Program-made: the position numbers and the translations under genes
In this document: positions 51,879-60,188 of the stretch, one piece after another
How the letters are laid out: each line of letters starts with the position of its first letter
Numbering within the stretch: the first letter of the stretch is position 1
Notes under the pieces: model-generated
Databases searched by the model: none
What the model was told of the DNA's origin: nothing
Seen by the model: only the letters and a program-made list of their open reading frames with translations
Assembly: GCA_013347225.1 (NCBI GenBank)
Contig: CP054595.1
Location: 3,902,415 to 3,966,414, forward strand
Direction: 5' to 3'
DNA from: Candidatus Accumulibacter similis
GTDB taxonomy: Bacteria; Pseudomonadota; Gammaproteobacteria; Burkholderiales; Rhodocyclaceae
Length of the DNA: 64,000 nt

Positions 51879-52769
51879 TCAGCCAGTTCGCCGGCCGCCG
51901 CCGTCCACGCCGTTGCCCATGCAGGAGCCGAGGGCAGCCTCGCGGCCGATCATCGCCAGCTTGCGGCTGCTGCCCCAGCGGTAGTTGCCGATCTCCCCCG
52001 ACTCGCGAATGACGCGGTGGCAGGGAATGAGGTAGGCGATGCTGTTGGCGGCCAGTGCGCTGCCCACCGCCCGCTGGGCATTCGGCGCCGCCATCCGCCG
52101 CGCCAGTTCGCCATAGGAGATCAGGGTGCCGGGTTCGACGCGCAGCAACGCTTCCCAGACCTTGATCTGGAAATTCGTTCCGCGCAACAGCAGGTGCAGC
52201 CTGCCGCGCGTCGGTGTCGCCGGGAAGATGGTGGCCAGCAAGGCCCGCGCCTGCGCATCGTCGCGGCAGATCGTCGCCGCCGGCCAGCGCGCGACGAGTT
52301 CGGCGATCATCGCCGGCGCAACCGTCGAGCAGAAGGCGAGATGGCAGACGCCGCGCCCGCTCCAGGCAATCAGGGCGTCGCCGAAGGGCGACGGCGCGAA
52401 GCCGCAGGAGATCGTGATGCCGCGGCCGCCGGAGCGGATCTCGCCGGGCGACAGCGCCTCGCAACTGACCATCAGCTCGTGCAGGCGGCTGCCGCTGCTC
52501 AGGCCGCTGTCGGCCGCCACCGCCAGGACGTCGCGTGCCCGGGCCAGCTCGCGCCGGGCGTGTTCCTTGGTCAGGTACTGCAGGAAACGCTTCGGCGAGA
52601 TGCCGGCCCAGGCGGAGAACAGCCGCTGCAGGTGGAATGGGCTCAGGTAGACAGCCGCGGCAATCTCCTCCAGCGTCGGCTGCCCGCGTGCGTTCGAGCG
52701 GATGTATTCGATGGCGCGCGCGACGACGGCGAAGTTGCGCGACTGCTCGTCGAGTTCAGAAGTGCGCAT
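51879..52769 (-). CDS. AraC-type regulator fused to O6-methylguanine-DNA methyltransferase
   Basis: An Ada-like protein of 296 residues that lacks the N-terminal methylphosphotriester domain. An AraC helix-turn-helix domain (about 12-110) contains TLEEIAAAVYLSPFHLQRLF. The C-terminal methyltransferase has LRGTNFQIKVWEALLRVEPG and the active-site AYLIPCHRVIRESGEIG, where Cys accepts the methyl group. It should repair O6-alkylguanine and may also regulate genes when alkylated. It overlaps the EamA transporter stop by 14 bp and is probably co-translated with it. Confidence 0.92.
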   Translation of the reverse strand: MRTSELDEQSRNFAVVARAIEYIRSNARGQPTLEEIAAAVYLSPFHLQRLFSAWAGISPKRFLQYLTKEHARRELARARDVLAVAADSGLSSGSRLHELMVSCEALSPGEIRSGGRGITISCGFAPSPFGDALIAWSGRGVCHLAFCSTVAPAMIAELVARWPAATICRDDAQARALLATIFPATPTRGRLHLLLRGTNFQIKVWEALLRVEPGTLISYGELARRMAAPNAQRAVGSALAANSIAYLIPCHRVIRESGEIGNYRWGSSRKLAMIGREAALGSCMGNGVDGGGRRTG

Positions 52770-53658
52770 GCCTCGCCCTCCACAAAGCCAGCACCGATGC
52801 CGGAGAGAATCCCGTCGTCAGCCCGGTGCCCGCCAGCACCAGCGTGGCGCCAAGCAGCGTATGCCAGCCGACCGCCTCGCCGAGGAAGAGGTGGCCCCAC
52901 AGCACGCCGAAGGCCGGAATCAGGAAGGTGACCGTCAGCGCCGCTGTGGCGCCGATGTCCGCGATCAGGCGGAAGTAGAGCAGGTACGCGACACCGCTGC
53001 AGAGCACGCCGAGTGCAATCACCGCGGCGATGACGCCGGTCGTCGGCGTGGCGGCCGGCAACGGCAGCACGAACAGCGTCGGCACCAGCAGCAGGGTGGC
53101 TGCCCACATGCTGCCGTGCGCGTTGGCGAAGGGGTCGACGGCGCTGGCGGCTCTGGTGTAGGTCGTGGCCACGCCGTAAGAGAAGGCCGCGAGCAGGGCG
53201 GCAGCGATGGCCGGGCCGCCGCCCGGCGGCAGTTGCGCGACCTCGATGCCGCCGAGCACGGCGACCCCGGCAACGCCACACGACAGCCCGATCGACTGCC
53301 GTGACGACAGCGGCTTGCGCCACCAGACGGCGCCGATCACGGCGGCCCAGATCGGCGCCGTCGCATTCAGGATCGACAGCAGCGACGCCGAAACGGTCTC
53401 TGCCGCATGGGCGAACAACAGGAACGGGAGCGCCGAGTTGAACATCCCGAGAACGAGATAGTGCCGCCAGCGGACGCCGGCAGCCAGCGCCTTCCGGAGG
53501 CCAAGGGCGACGCACCAGAGAAAGGCCGCCGCCAGCGCAACGCGCAGGAAGATGAGCGCCGCCGGGCCGATCGCCGGCGCCCCGACGCGCATGAACAGAA
53601 ACGAGGCGCCCCAGATGGCGGAGAGCACGAGAAGGCGAAGCAGGCTGGCGTTGTTCAT
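52756..53658 (-). CDS. EamA/DMT family transporter
   Basis: A 300-residue inner-membrane exporter with ten hydrophobic segments in two EamA repeats. The first begins LLVLSAIWGASFLFMRVGAP and the second contains VATTYTRAASAVDPFANAHG. The typical Pro-rich LIPAFGVLWGHLFLGE lies in the second repeat. ATG at 53658 is the conserved start. Members export metabolites or amino acids; the substrate is unknown. It overlaps the downstream AraC-MGMT gene by 14 bp. Confidence 0.9.
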   Translation of the reverse strand: MNNASLLRLLVLSAIWGASFLFMRVGAPAIGPAALIFLRVALAAAFLWCVALGLRKALAAGVRWRHYLVLGMFNSALPFLLFAHAAETVSASLLSILNATAPIWAAVIGAVWWRKPLSSRQSIGLSCGVAGVAVLGGIEVAQLPPGGGPAIAAALLAAFSYGVATTYTRAASAVDPFANAHGSMWAATLLLVPTLFVLPLPAATPTTGVIAAVIALGVLCSGVAYLLYFRLIADIGATAALTVTFLIPAFGVLWGHLFLGEAVGWHTLLGATLVLAGTGLTTGFSPASVLALWRARHAHF

Positions 53659-53990
53659 GGCTCCATCACCACCAGGAAGAGAAATGATGCCTGAGTGTGC
53701 GGCAGCTGCAGCCGGGCGCGCAATCCGATTCTTGCTGAATTTCCGTGCACCATCGCATCGGCAGGCGATGGAACTCCTGCGGCGTGGCCGGATCGGTGGT
53801 CGAACACCTCTTGGCCGTGCACCTGTCCGATCCCGGGTCCCCGAGCGCCCGCCGTCCCGGGCAGGATCCGGGGCATGCCTGTCGACAGCGGCGAGCGGAC
53901 GGGCGGTCGCCGCCAACGGCACGACGTCGCTTGCGCTGATCGGCTGATCGGCGGACGATGGCGCATTGCCTGAAGCGAACCGGGAACCTC

Positions 53991-54539
53991 ATGCAACCTG
54001 CACGCGCACTGTTTCTTTTCGCCATCCTGCTGGCCAGCGGCCTGAGTCTTGGTGCCGGCCTGTTCGAGAGGGAAGTCATCTTTTCGCAGGCGGACATCGA
54101 GGCGGCGCTGGCCAGGGCGAAGCCGCTGCAACTGTCCTACGGCAGGCTGATTTCGGTCGCCCTGAACGAGCCGCCGACAATCCGGCTCGACGGCGACGAC
54201 GGGCGCGCCGGCATCGCCAGCGCGCTGGACGTCGAGATGCCGGGCGGGCGGCCGCTCCGTGTCGATGTCGCCGGCCGGGCGGGCGTCCGCTACGACGACC
54301 AGCAGAAGGCCTTCTTTCTCGAGCACCCGGTCGTCGATTCGGTGACCATTCCCGCGCGGCGGAAGGAGGCCAACCCGGTCGTTCGCCAGGCGGCCTCGCA
54401 GTTGCTCTCGTCCTTCCGGGCGAAACCCGTTTACGTCCTGCGCGAGAACGGCAGCCTGCCGGAAGCGACCGCGCGCTGGCTGCTGAAGTCGGTGCGCATC
54501 GAACCCGGCCGCGTGGTCGCCGTGCTGTCGCCGTTCTGA
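53991..54539 (+). CDS. DUF1439 (YceB-like) exported protein
   Basis: A 182-residue protein with an N-terminal hydrophobic segment (MQPARALFLFAILLASGLSL) that looks like a signal peptide. There is no lipobox Cys, unlike E. coli YceB. The DUF1439 body has SQADIEAALARAKPLQLSYG, then the beta-rich NEPPTIRLDGDDGRAGIAS and PVYVLRENGSLPEATARWL near the end. Function is unknown; the fold resembles lipid-binding TULIP-like proteins. ATG at 53991 is preferred over 53958, which would put a non-hydrophobic leader ahead of the signal peptide. Confidence 0.82.
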   Translation: MQPARALFLFAILLASGLSLGAGLFEREVIFSQADIEAALARAKPLQLSYGRLISVALNEPPTIRLDGDDGRAGIASALDVEMPGGRPLRVDVAGRAGVRYDDQQKAFFLEHPVVDSVTIPARRKEANPVVRQAASQLLSSFRAKPVYVLRENGSLPEATARWLLKSVRIEPGRVVAVLSPF

Positions 54540-54570
54540 GCCACCGGCGACGACTGCCCGGGCCGAGCGC

Positions 54571-54945
54571 CTAGACCATCGAGTGCAGGCCGAACATGTT
54601 GCCTTCGGTATCCCTGGCCAGCGCACAGAAACCGTACTGGCCGATCGAGAACTTGTCCTTGCAGACCTGGCCACCAGCCTTGACGACACGTCCGACCTCG
54701 ACCGCGCAGTCCTCGCAGCCGAAGTAGACGAGCGTGCCGCTGCCACCCGACGGCATGCCCTCCATCTTCACCAGCGATCCCGACGCGCCGCCGGCATCCA
54801 TCTGCATCGGAAAGGCCCACATCTCGCCCCCCGGACCCTCGAGCTGCGTGAACTCGACGCCGAGGACGGTGGCGTAGAATGACTTGGCGCGCGGCATGTC
54901 CTGCACGTATATCTCGAACCAGCGGACGGGGTTTTCATTGTTCAT
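54571..54945 (-). CDS. VOC family (glyoxalase-like) protein
   Basis: A 124-residue vicinal-oxygen-chelate protein made of two beta-alpha-beta-beta-beta modules. It starts VRWFEIYVQDMPRAKSFYAT and ends KFSIGQYGFCALARDTEGNM, then FGLHSMV, as in the PhnB/YdeM-like glyoxalase group. Candidate metal ligands are reduced: Glu near the N-terminus and Glu in DTEGN are present, but the classical His residues are not obvious, so it may not be a metalloenzyme. It is a single gene convergent with the DUF1439 gene. Confidence 0.85.
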   Translation of the reverse strand: MNNENPVRWFEIYVQDMPRAKSFYATVLGVEFTQLEGPGGEMWAFPMQMDAGGASGSLVKMEGMPSGGSGTLVYFGCEDCAVEVGRVVKAGGQVCKDKFSIGQYGFCALARDTEGNMFGLHSMV

Positions 54946-55221
54946 GGCGATCTCCTTTCAGTTGCCTGTTCAGGCGTTGTCGCAGGCGCGTTGCAGCGCC
55001 GCGAGGTCGACACGCACGGCGGCCTGCACCAGATCCTCGGACTGGCGCGGCGTTTCGTCAACCCGGAGATCGTCGGCAGGAGCGTCGCAGTGCGGCGAGG
55101 TGCCGACGTACCATCGGCAGCTGCATGCTGCTGGTCGATGCCACTGCGGCAGGATGCCGGGCGCGAGAGCGGCCGATGAACGATCCGGGCAAGCGCTGCG
55201 GATGCGGCCCGGCGCTCGAGC

Positions 55222-55788
55222 ATGGCCATGAGCAGGCGGTCCGCGCGCGCCGGGTCGGGCGGTCCGTGCGCGACACCGGGCAGGTGGTGGACCAAGCTTC
55301 TGCTCGTCGGCGGGGGCTACGCGGCTGCCCTCGTCGTCGCGGTCGCAGCCGTTACCGCACGCGTACTGCTGCAGCCGGACGAGGACGGCAGCGCCTCCGG
55401 CGGCATGACGGCCTTTGGCGACGCGCTTTGCTTCCTGGGAGTGTTCGGCACCGCCGCCGTCCCGGCGACTGTCGCCGCGCTGGTCTTCCTGCGTGGCCGG
55501 CCGCTTTTCTGGCAGATCGCTTCGTTGCTGGCGCTCGCCGGCAGCGTGACCGGGATGGCGGCGCTGTACGCGCTGCTGACCTCGCACTCGGCCGCTGCCC
55601 CGCCAGGTGCGTGGTCGCTCCTGGCGCCGCTGCGCCTTGTGCTGGCGCCGCTGTTTGCCCTCGCGACCCTGCTGGCTGCCCTCCTGTCGCCACTGCGCCG
55701 CTGCCGCCATGTCCTGCTTGCCTGCACGGCCGCGGAAGCCGTCGTCCTGGCTTGGGCGCTGCTGTTCTGGCTCGGAGCTGCGCGATAG
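55222..55788 (+). CDS. Hypothetical membrane protein
   Basis: I do not recognise the family. The open frame of 188 codons encodes four to five hydrophobic segments (for example LLLVGGGYAAALVVAVAAV and TAAVPATVAALVFLRG), with short charged loops and a C-terminal helix before WLGAAR. The first 22 residues are hydrophilic and not preceded by a ribosome site, so the true start may be one of several GTG or ATG codons between 55222 and 55290. Sequence from 54946 to 55221 upstream is gene-free. Confidence 0.45.
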   Translation: MAMSRRSARAGSGGPCATPGRWWTKLLLVGGGYAAALVVAVAAVTARVLLQPDEDGSASGGMTAFGDALCFLGVFGTAAVPATVAALVFLRGRPLFWQIASLLALAGSVTGMAALYALLTSHSAAAPPGAWSLLAPLRLVLAPLFALATLLAALLSPLRRCRHVLLACTAAEAVVLAWALLFWLGAAR

Positions 55789-55887
55789 CGCCACCCGCGA
55801 CCAGGCTCGCAGCCAGGCAACGGTGCATGGGCGGTCGCAAACCGACAGCACTGAGCGGCCGTGCCGTCGGACGGTTACGGCATGCGG

Positions 55888-56490
55888 TCAGCTGCGCCGA
55901 CGCTTCGCTGCCAGTCCAGCAAGCATCCCGGCGGCCAGCAAGCCAAGCGTTCCGGGCACCGGCACGCCATTCGAGTCAACCGTGATCACCACGTTGTCGA
56001 GGATTGCGCCCATGTTGTCACCACCGTCGTTCGCGAACGACAAGGTGTAGGCACCGTCGGATCCTGGCGAGAACAGCAGCGACAGGGAGAGGTACGCCGT
56101 CTGCGTCTGCGGCACGCTGAAGTTCAGTACCGACGTACCGAAGCTGACCGTACCTGTCTCGGTGCCAGCGCCACGACGGTTCCCGGCGAGATCGAAGCTC
56201 AGGGTGTAGGTGTTGCCGGCAGTCAGCGAGAACACCCGTGACAGGATTCCCGCGTTGCCGCTGCTGCCGTCGAGGTCGACGCACTTCTCACTGACGCTGC
56301 CGTTGCACAGCCCACCAAAGAAACTCTGACCGAGAACCTCGACGGTGCCAGCCGATACCGTCCAACCACTCGGGACGGTATTGCCACCCTCGGTGCTCGA
56401 CTGGAAGTCATCGCTGAAGAACGGCGCCGCATGCGCGCCGCCGGAAACTGCCGCGGCAACGACAGCGGCGAAAAGAAGCTTGGATTTCAC
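55888..56490 (-). CDS. PEP-CTERM sorting domain protein 2
   Basis: A 200-residue exported protein with a choice-of-anchor-like jelly-roll body. The signal peptide KSKLLFAAVVAAAVSGGAHA follows a GTG start at 56490, chosen for GAGGAG at the right spacing. The body has FFSDDFQSSTEGGNTVPSGW, then CVDLDGSSGNAGILSRVFSL and YTLSFANDGGDNMGAILDNV. The C-terminus is VPVPGTLGLLAAGMLAGLAA then KRRRS, the exosortase-recognised signal. A consensus-like -24/-12 promoter lies 83 bp upstream and a TGTAAA-N5-CCGACA motif 73 bp beyond that. Confidence 0.86.
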   Translation of the reverse strand: MKSKLLFAAVVAAAVSGGAHAAPFFSDDFQSSTEGGNTVPSGWTVSAGTVEVLGQSFFGGLCNGSVSEKCVDLDGSSGNAGILSRVFSLTAGNTYTLSFDLAGNRRGAGTETGTVSFGTSVLNFSVPQTQTAYLSLSLLFSPGSDGAYTLSFANDGGDNMGAILDNVVITVDSNGVPVPGTLGLLAAGMLAGLAAKRRRS

Positions 56491-56572
56491 GGATTCCGAC
56501 TCCTCAAGAAACAAGACCTCTGTCCGGCCGAGTCAGGATGAACACCGCCGAAGAGGTAACGGCATTCTCTGA

Positions 56573-56588
56573 AGCAAAATCCGGGCCA
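56573..56588 (-). promoter_or_regulatory. Sigma-54-type -24/-12 promoter of PEP-CTERM gene 2
   Basis: On the minus strand, TGGCCCGGATTTTGCT matches TGGCACG-N4-TTGCW at all but one fixed position and has the exact GG-N10-GC spacing. Transcription would start near 56562 and leave a leader of about 70 nt before the GTG start. Confidence 0.8.
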
Positions 56589-56590
56589 GC

Positions 56591-56916
56591 CATTGACCTG
56601 GTGAATTAGGCACAATGAATCAGGGCATTGGCTGCGGGCCCCGGCGCGGCTTGGGTCGCGGTGTAAAGCGTTCCGACAGATGCCACGGGACAGACCGTGA
56701 CATTTTTCTCGTCACCGGGTCACGTCGCCACGGCGACGACCACGACTTTGCCCGGCGCTTTGCCGCGCTGCGGACCGTCGACGCGCGCACCCAGGTGCTC
56801 CCCAGGGCAATCTCGGTCGGTCGTCGGCTGCGTGGCGTTGCGCACCCGGCGCAACAGGTGGAGTCCGCAAGGGAACCGTGGTCGGCCCCGACGGCTCCGG
56901 CAGCCGTCACGACAGC
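56591..56916. other. Gene-free region upstream of PEP-CTERM gene 2
   Basis: No gene was found in these 326 bp. It contains the candidate enhancer motif at 56662 and, at 56695-56735, CCGTGACATTTTTCTCGTCAC, an imperfect palindrome of GTGACA type that may be a second binding site. The remainder is GC-rich and unassigned. Confidence 0.45.
56662..56678 (+). promoter_or_regulatory. 17-bp motif TGTAAA-N5-CCGACA upstream of PEP-CTERM gene 2
   Basis: TGTAAAGCGTTCCGACA shares all 12 fixed bases and the 5-bp spacer with the motif at 50586. It lies 73 bp upstream of a near-perfect sigma-54 promoter, within the usual range for an enhancer-binding protein site. The cognate regulator (for example a PrsR-type protein) is not in this window. 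Confidence 0.55.
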
Positions 56917-57471
56917 TCAGCGCCGGTAGCGGACGGTCAGATCCGCCACGCGCTGCCCGAACAGGCGCGCGGTCTCGAGATCTCCCGGCAGCATCTCGTC
57001 CGCGCCACCGTCGGCGGGCGAGGTGGCCATGGCACCGCAGAACGAGCCGACGTAGTTGAGGTCGTTGCGCTGCGCGGCCTTGGTGTTGGCGGGCATCATG
57101 CCGGTGCCGACCCAGACGCCGCCGTGCTGCATGGCGAGCGTGAACAGGTAGTGCAGGGTGGACAGCTTGTCGCCGTTCATCGTCGCGCTGTTGGTGAAGC
57201 CGGCAAAGAGCTTGTCCTTCCACTCCTGGGCGAACCAGGGCTTGCTCGAGGCATCGGCAAACTTCTTGAACTGCCAGCTGACGCTGCCCATGTACGTCGG
57301 GCTGCCCATGATGATGGCGTCGGCAGCGGCGAGGCATTCCCAGCCGCCGGCGGGCAGGTTGCCCTCGGCGTCGATGGCAACCAGTTCGGCGCCGGCACCT
57401 TCGGCCACGGCCTGCGCCATGCGCTGGGTGTGGCCGTAACCGGAATGGAAGACAACGGCAATCTTGCTCAT
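56917..57471 (-). CDS. Flavodoxin-fold NAD(P)H-quinone reductase-like protein (WrbA-like)
   Basis: A 184-residue FMN protein. The phosphate-binding loop is VVFHSGYGHTQRMAQAVAEG, and the FMN ring contacts lie in ADAIIMGSPTYMGSVSWQFK and QHGGVWVGTGMMPANTK. It resembles the NADPH-dependent FMN reductase/WrbA group, which reduces quinones by two electrons. ATG at 57471 is the conserved start. It is 28 bp downstream of the pirin gene and 1.7 kb from the divergent LysR regulator, probably as the last gene of a three-gene operon. Confidence 0.88.
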   Translation of the reverse strand: MSKIAVVFHSGYGHTQRMAQAVAEGAGAELVAIDAEGNLPAGGWECLAAADAIIMGSPTYMGSVSWQFKKFADASSKPWFAQEWKDKLFAGFTNSATMNGDKLSTLHYLFTLAMQHGGVWVGTGMMPANTKAAQRNDLNYVGSFCGAMATSPADGGADEMLPGDLETARLFGQRVADLTVRYRR

Positions 57472-57499
57472 GGTGAATCTCCTTGTGGGGGTTGGCAGA

Positions 57500-58201
57500 T
57501 CAGGGGGCGAGATCGAAAACGAGGACTTCGGCGTCGACCCCGTCGCCGAGTTCGAGGTGCTCTTCATCGGCCACCAATGCGCCATCGCCGGCACGCAGGA
57601 GGTGGCCATTGACGACCAGGCGGCCGCGGACGAGATGCACGTAGGCCTTGCGCGCCGGGTCGAGCGGCAGGCTCGCCGATTCCGCGCCGTCGAACAGCCC
57701 GGCGTGGATCGCGGCATCGGCATGGATGGTCAGCGACCCGGCGGCGCCGTCGGGCGAAGCGATCAGTCGCAGCCGGCCGCGCTTTTCGAGGGCGGCGAAG
57801 TGCCGCTGTTCGTAGCCCGGTTCGATTCCCTTGCAGCGTGGCTCGATCCAGATCTGCAGCAGATGGGTAGGCTGGTCGGGCGCGTGGTTGAACTCGCTGT
57901 GGCGGACCCCGCGTCCGGCGCTCATCCGCTGCACGTCACCGGGCGGGATGTCGGTGCCGTTGCCGAGGCTGTCCCGGTGCCCGAGCAATCCGGCGGTGAC
58001 ATAGGTGACGATCTCCATGTCGCGATGGCCGTGCGTGGCAAAGCCGCCACCGACCGCGATCAGGTCGTCGTTGATGACCCGCAGGTTGCCCCAGCGCATG
58101 TGCGCCGGGTCGTGATAGTCGGCAAACGAGAAGGAGTGATGGCTTTTCAACCAGCCGTGGTCGGCATGGCCGCGGTCTTCCGCTTTCCTGATCTGCAACA
58201 T
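57500..58201 (-). CDS. Pirin family protein (YhhW/quercetinase-like)
   Basis: A 233-residue bicupin. The N-terminus MLQIRKAEDRGHADHGWLK and the metal-binding GFATHGHRDMEIVTYV and MSAGRGVRHSEFNH motifs follow E. coli YhhW closely; His residues in THGHRDME plus His and Glu in RHSE are the expected ligands. YhhW has quercetin 2,3-dioxygenase activity in vitro. ATG at 58201 has CAGGAGAAG upstream. It lies between the LigB-type dioxygenase gene (35 bp) and the flavoprotein gene, suggesting an aromatic or flavonoid-related operon. Confidence 0.9.
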   Translation of the reverse strand: MLQIRKAEDRGHADHGWLKSHHSFSFADYHDPAHMRWGNLRVINDDLIAVGGGFATHGHRDMEIVTYVTAGLLGHRDSLGNGTDIPPGDVQRMSAGRGVRHSEFNHAPDQPTHLLQIWIEPRCKGIEPGYEQRHFAALEKRGRLRLIASPDGAAGSLTIHADAAIHAGLFDGAESASLPLDPARKAYVHLVRGRLVVNGHLLRAGDGALVADEEHLELGDGVDAEVLVFDLAP

Positions 58202-58236
58202 GTACTTCTCCTGTGGTGGCAGCGGCAAGGCGCTGC

Positions 58237-59202
58237 TCATCGATCGATGGTCGTGCCGAGTGCCATGGCGGCGTCGGCGCCCGGCACCCCAACCGGGGTT
58301 GACGCGTCGCTGCCGCCGCAGCCAGTGCGCACGCCCCTCGTGATGGCGTGTGTGCCGATCGCATCCGTCGCGCCTGCCGCCCGTTGCACGCGCCGCAAGG
58401 CGCTGACGGGGGCAAAGGAATAGGCATCCATGGCGATGGCGAAATCGTCAACACCGGCATGGATGCGCTCGACCCGGGGCAAATCGCCGGCCGCCCCGAG
58501 GGCGACGAAGAGCGGCAGCAGGTGCTCCTCGCTCGGATGCGCGGCGACTGCGCCCGGCGCCTGGCGGCGGTAGTCGAGCACGGCCGCCGTGTCGCCCGCC
58601 TGCAGGCGCTCCGCCAGCCAGGCCGGGAACTGGCGGACATAGGCGGGGATCGCGCCGCCGCAGCTTGCCGCCCGCTGGTAGTCACGCAGGTTGTGCGTGA
58701 CGTTGCCGGAAGCGATGACGAGAACGCCACGGCGCAACAGCGGTGCCAGCGCCCTGCCGAGCAGCCACGCCTGTGGCGGGCCGCCAAGGCTCTGCAGCGA
58801 AAGCGGAATGACCGGTACGTCCGCCTGCGGAAACATGAACCGCAACGGTACCCAGGCACCATGGTCGAGGCCGCGCGCTGGCGCCCGTTCGGCCCCCAGC
58901 CCGGCAGCGCGGATTGCCGTGAACACCTCTTCTGCCACCTCGCGGCAACCGGTTGCCGGATAGCTGATCGCGTACAGCGCCGGCGGAAAGCCGTGAAAAT
59001 CGTGGATGGTCCGCGGCCGGTCGGCGAAGCCGACCGTCGGCACGGCGGTATCCCAGTGCGCGCTGACGATGACGATCGCGCGCGCTGGCGGCAACGTGCG
59101 GGCGAGGTCGGCGATGGCTGCGCCGGCAGCGCCTGGTCGCAGCGCGAAGGTCGGTGCGCCGTGCGGTACGAACAGTGCGGGTTGCGTCTGGCTTGTTTTC
59201 AT
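58237..59202 (-). CDS. LigB-superfamily extradiol dioxygenase (YgiD/DODA-like)
   Basis: A 321-residue ring-cleaving dioxygenase-like protein. Non-heme iron ligands are suggested by PALFVPHGAPTFAL, then IVIVSAHWDT, RGLDHGAWVPLRFMFP and IASGNVTHNL. These correspond to the class III extradiol/DOPA 4,5-dioxygenase (YgiD) pattern. The C-terminal 55 residues, past FAPVSALRRVQRAAG, are not conserved. The first gene of the operon, it diverges from a LysR-type regulator 95 bp away, so it is the probable target of that regulator. Confidence 0.88.
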   Translation of the reverse strand: MKTSQTQPALFVPHGAPTFALRPGAAGAAIADLARTLPPARAIVIVSAHWDTAVPTVGFADRPRTIHDFHGFPPALYAISYPATGCREVAEEVFTAIRAAGLGAERAPARGLDHGAWVPLRFMFPQADVPVIPLSLQSLGGPPQAWLLGRALAPLLRRGVLVIASGNVTHNLRDYQRAASCGGAIPAYVRQFPAWLAERLQAGDTAAVLDYRRQAPGAVAAHPSEEHLLPLFVALGAAGDLPRVERIHAGVDDFAIAMDAYSFAPVSALRRVQRAAGATDAIGTHAITRGVRTGCGGSDASTPVGVPGADAAMALGTTIDR

Positions 59203-59281
59203 TTGGCAGGGTCCGGATGCGATGGGCGAACTGTAGACCTTCCTTCACGATCGAAATAGACGACAATCTGCAAATCATCAT

Positions 59282-59300
59282 TGCTCATGGAGCAACAATG
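59282..59300. promoter_or_regulatory. Inverted repeat over the LysR start
   Basis: TTGCTC-ATG-GAGCAA is an exact 6-bp inverted repeat just before the regulator start, within the 95-bp divergent promoter region. It fits the T-N11-A type of LysR site only loosely, so its role as an operator is a suggestion. Confidence 0.35.
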
Positions 59301-60188
59301 GATCGACTCGAGGCCATGAGACTCTTCCTGCGCGTCGCCGAGCTCGGCAGCTTTGCTGCCGTGGCGCAGCAGCTCGGCGTCGCACGCTCGGTCGTCACGC
59401 GGCAGGTGGCGGCGCTCGAGACTCATCTCGGCGTCAGGCTGATGGAGCGCAGCACGCGCCACCTCTCGCTGACCTCGGCCGGCGCCGCCTACCTGGAAAA
59501 GTGCCGGCTGATCCTGCATCTCGTCGATGCCGCCGAGACGGATGTCGCGGCGGAGCGCGCCACGCCGCGCGGCACCATCCGGCTGAGCCTGCCGCTGAGC
59601 TTCGGACTCAAACGGCTGGCTCCGCTGTTGCTCGAGTTCTCGCGCCTCTATCCGGAAGTCGGGCTCGACATGGACTACAGCGACCGCCGGGTGCACCTGA
59701 TCGAGGAAGGCTTCGACCTGTCGATCCGCATCACGCGCCGGCTCGCTGGCGGTGACGTGGCACGACGGATCGGCTCGGGTCGCATGCTGGTGGTCGCGGC
59801 CCCCGCCTACCTCGCCCGCCACGGGCAGCCGCAACATCCATCGGAACTGATCCATCACGAGTGCCTGGGCTATACCACGGGCGGCGCCGTGCCTGGCTGG
59901 CAGTTCCTCGTCGACGGGAAACTCGCGAGCTTTGCCGTGCGCAGCCGCATCCAGGCAAACAATGGCGAGGTGCTGGGCGAAGCAGCGGCGCAGGGCCTCG
60001 GAATCAGCCTGCAGCCCGACTTCATCGTCGAAGACTTGCTCGCCGCCGGCCGCCTCGAGCCCATCCTGACCGCCTTTCCCGCTCCCGGACTCGGCATCTA
60101 CGCGATCCTGCCGAGCAACCGCCATGTGCCGCACCGCGTCCGCGTGCTGATGGACTTCCTGGCAGCCGGCGTCGGCGCGATCGACTGA
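59298..60188 (+). CDS. LysR-type transcriptional regulator
   Basis: A 296-residue regulator with an N-terminal winged HTH (MDRLEAMRLFLRVAELGSFA, then SVVTRQVAALETHLGVRLME) and a C-terminal periplasmic-binding-protein-like effector domain (GTIRLSLPLSFGLKRLAPLL onward). It most resembles the CrgA/DsdC-like branch that begins with MDRLxAMxxF. It is divergent from the dioxygenase-pirin-flavoprotein operon and probably controls it in response to an aromatic or quinone-like compound. ATG at 59298 is clearly the conserved start. Confidence 0.92.
   Translation: MDRLEAMRLFLRVAELGSFAAVAQQLGVARSVVTRQVAALETHLGVRLMERSTRHLSLTSAGAAYLEKCRLILHLVDAAETDVAAERATPRGTIRLSLPLSFGLKRLAPLLLEFSRLYPEVGLDMDYSDRRVHLIEEGFDLSIRITRRLAGGDVARRIGSGRMLVVAAPAYLARHGQPQHPSELIHHECLGYTTGGAVPGWQFLVDGKLASFAVRSRIQANNGEVLGEAAAQGLGISLQPDFIVEDLLAAGRLEPILTAFPAPGLGIYAILPSNRHVPHRVRVLMDFLAAGVGAID

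Noticed and set aside
54946..55221. Short minus-strand frame ending VDLAALQRACDNA as a small gene or remnant
   Set aside because: No start, ribosome site or recognisable family; composition matches GC-driven noise.
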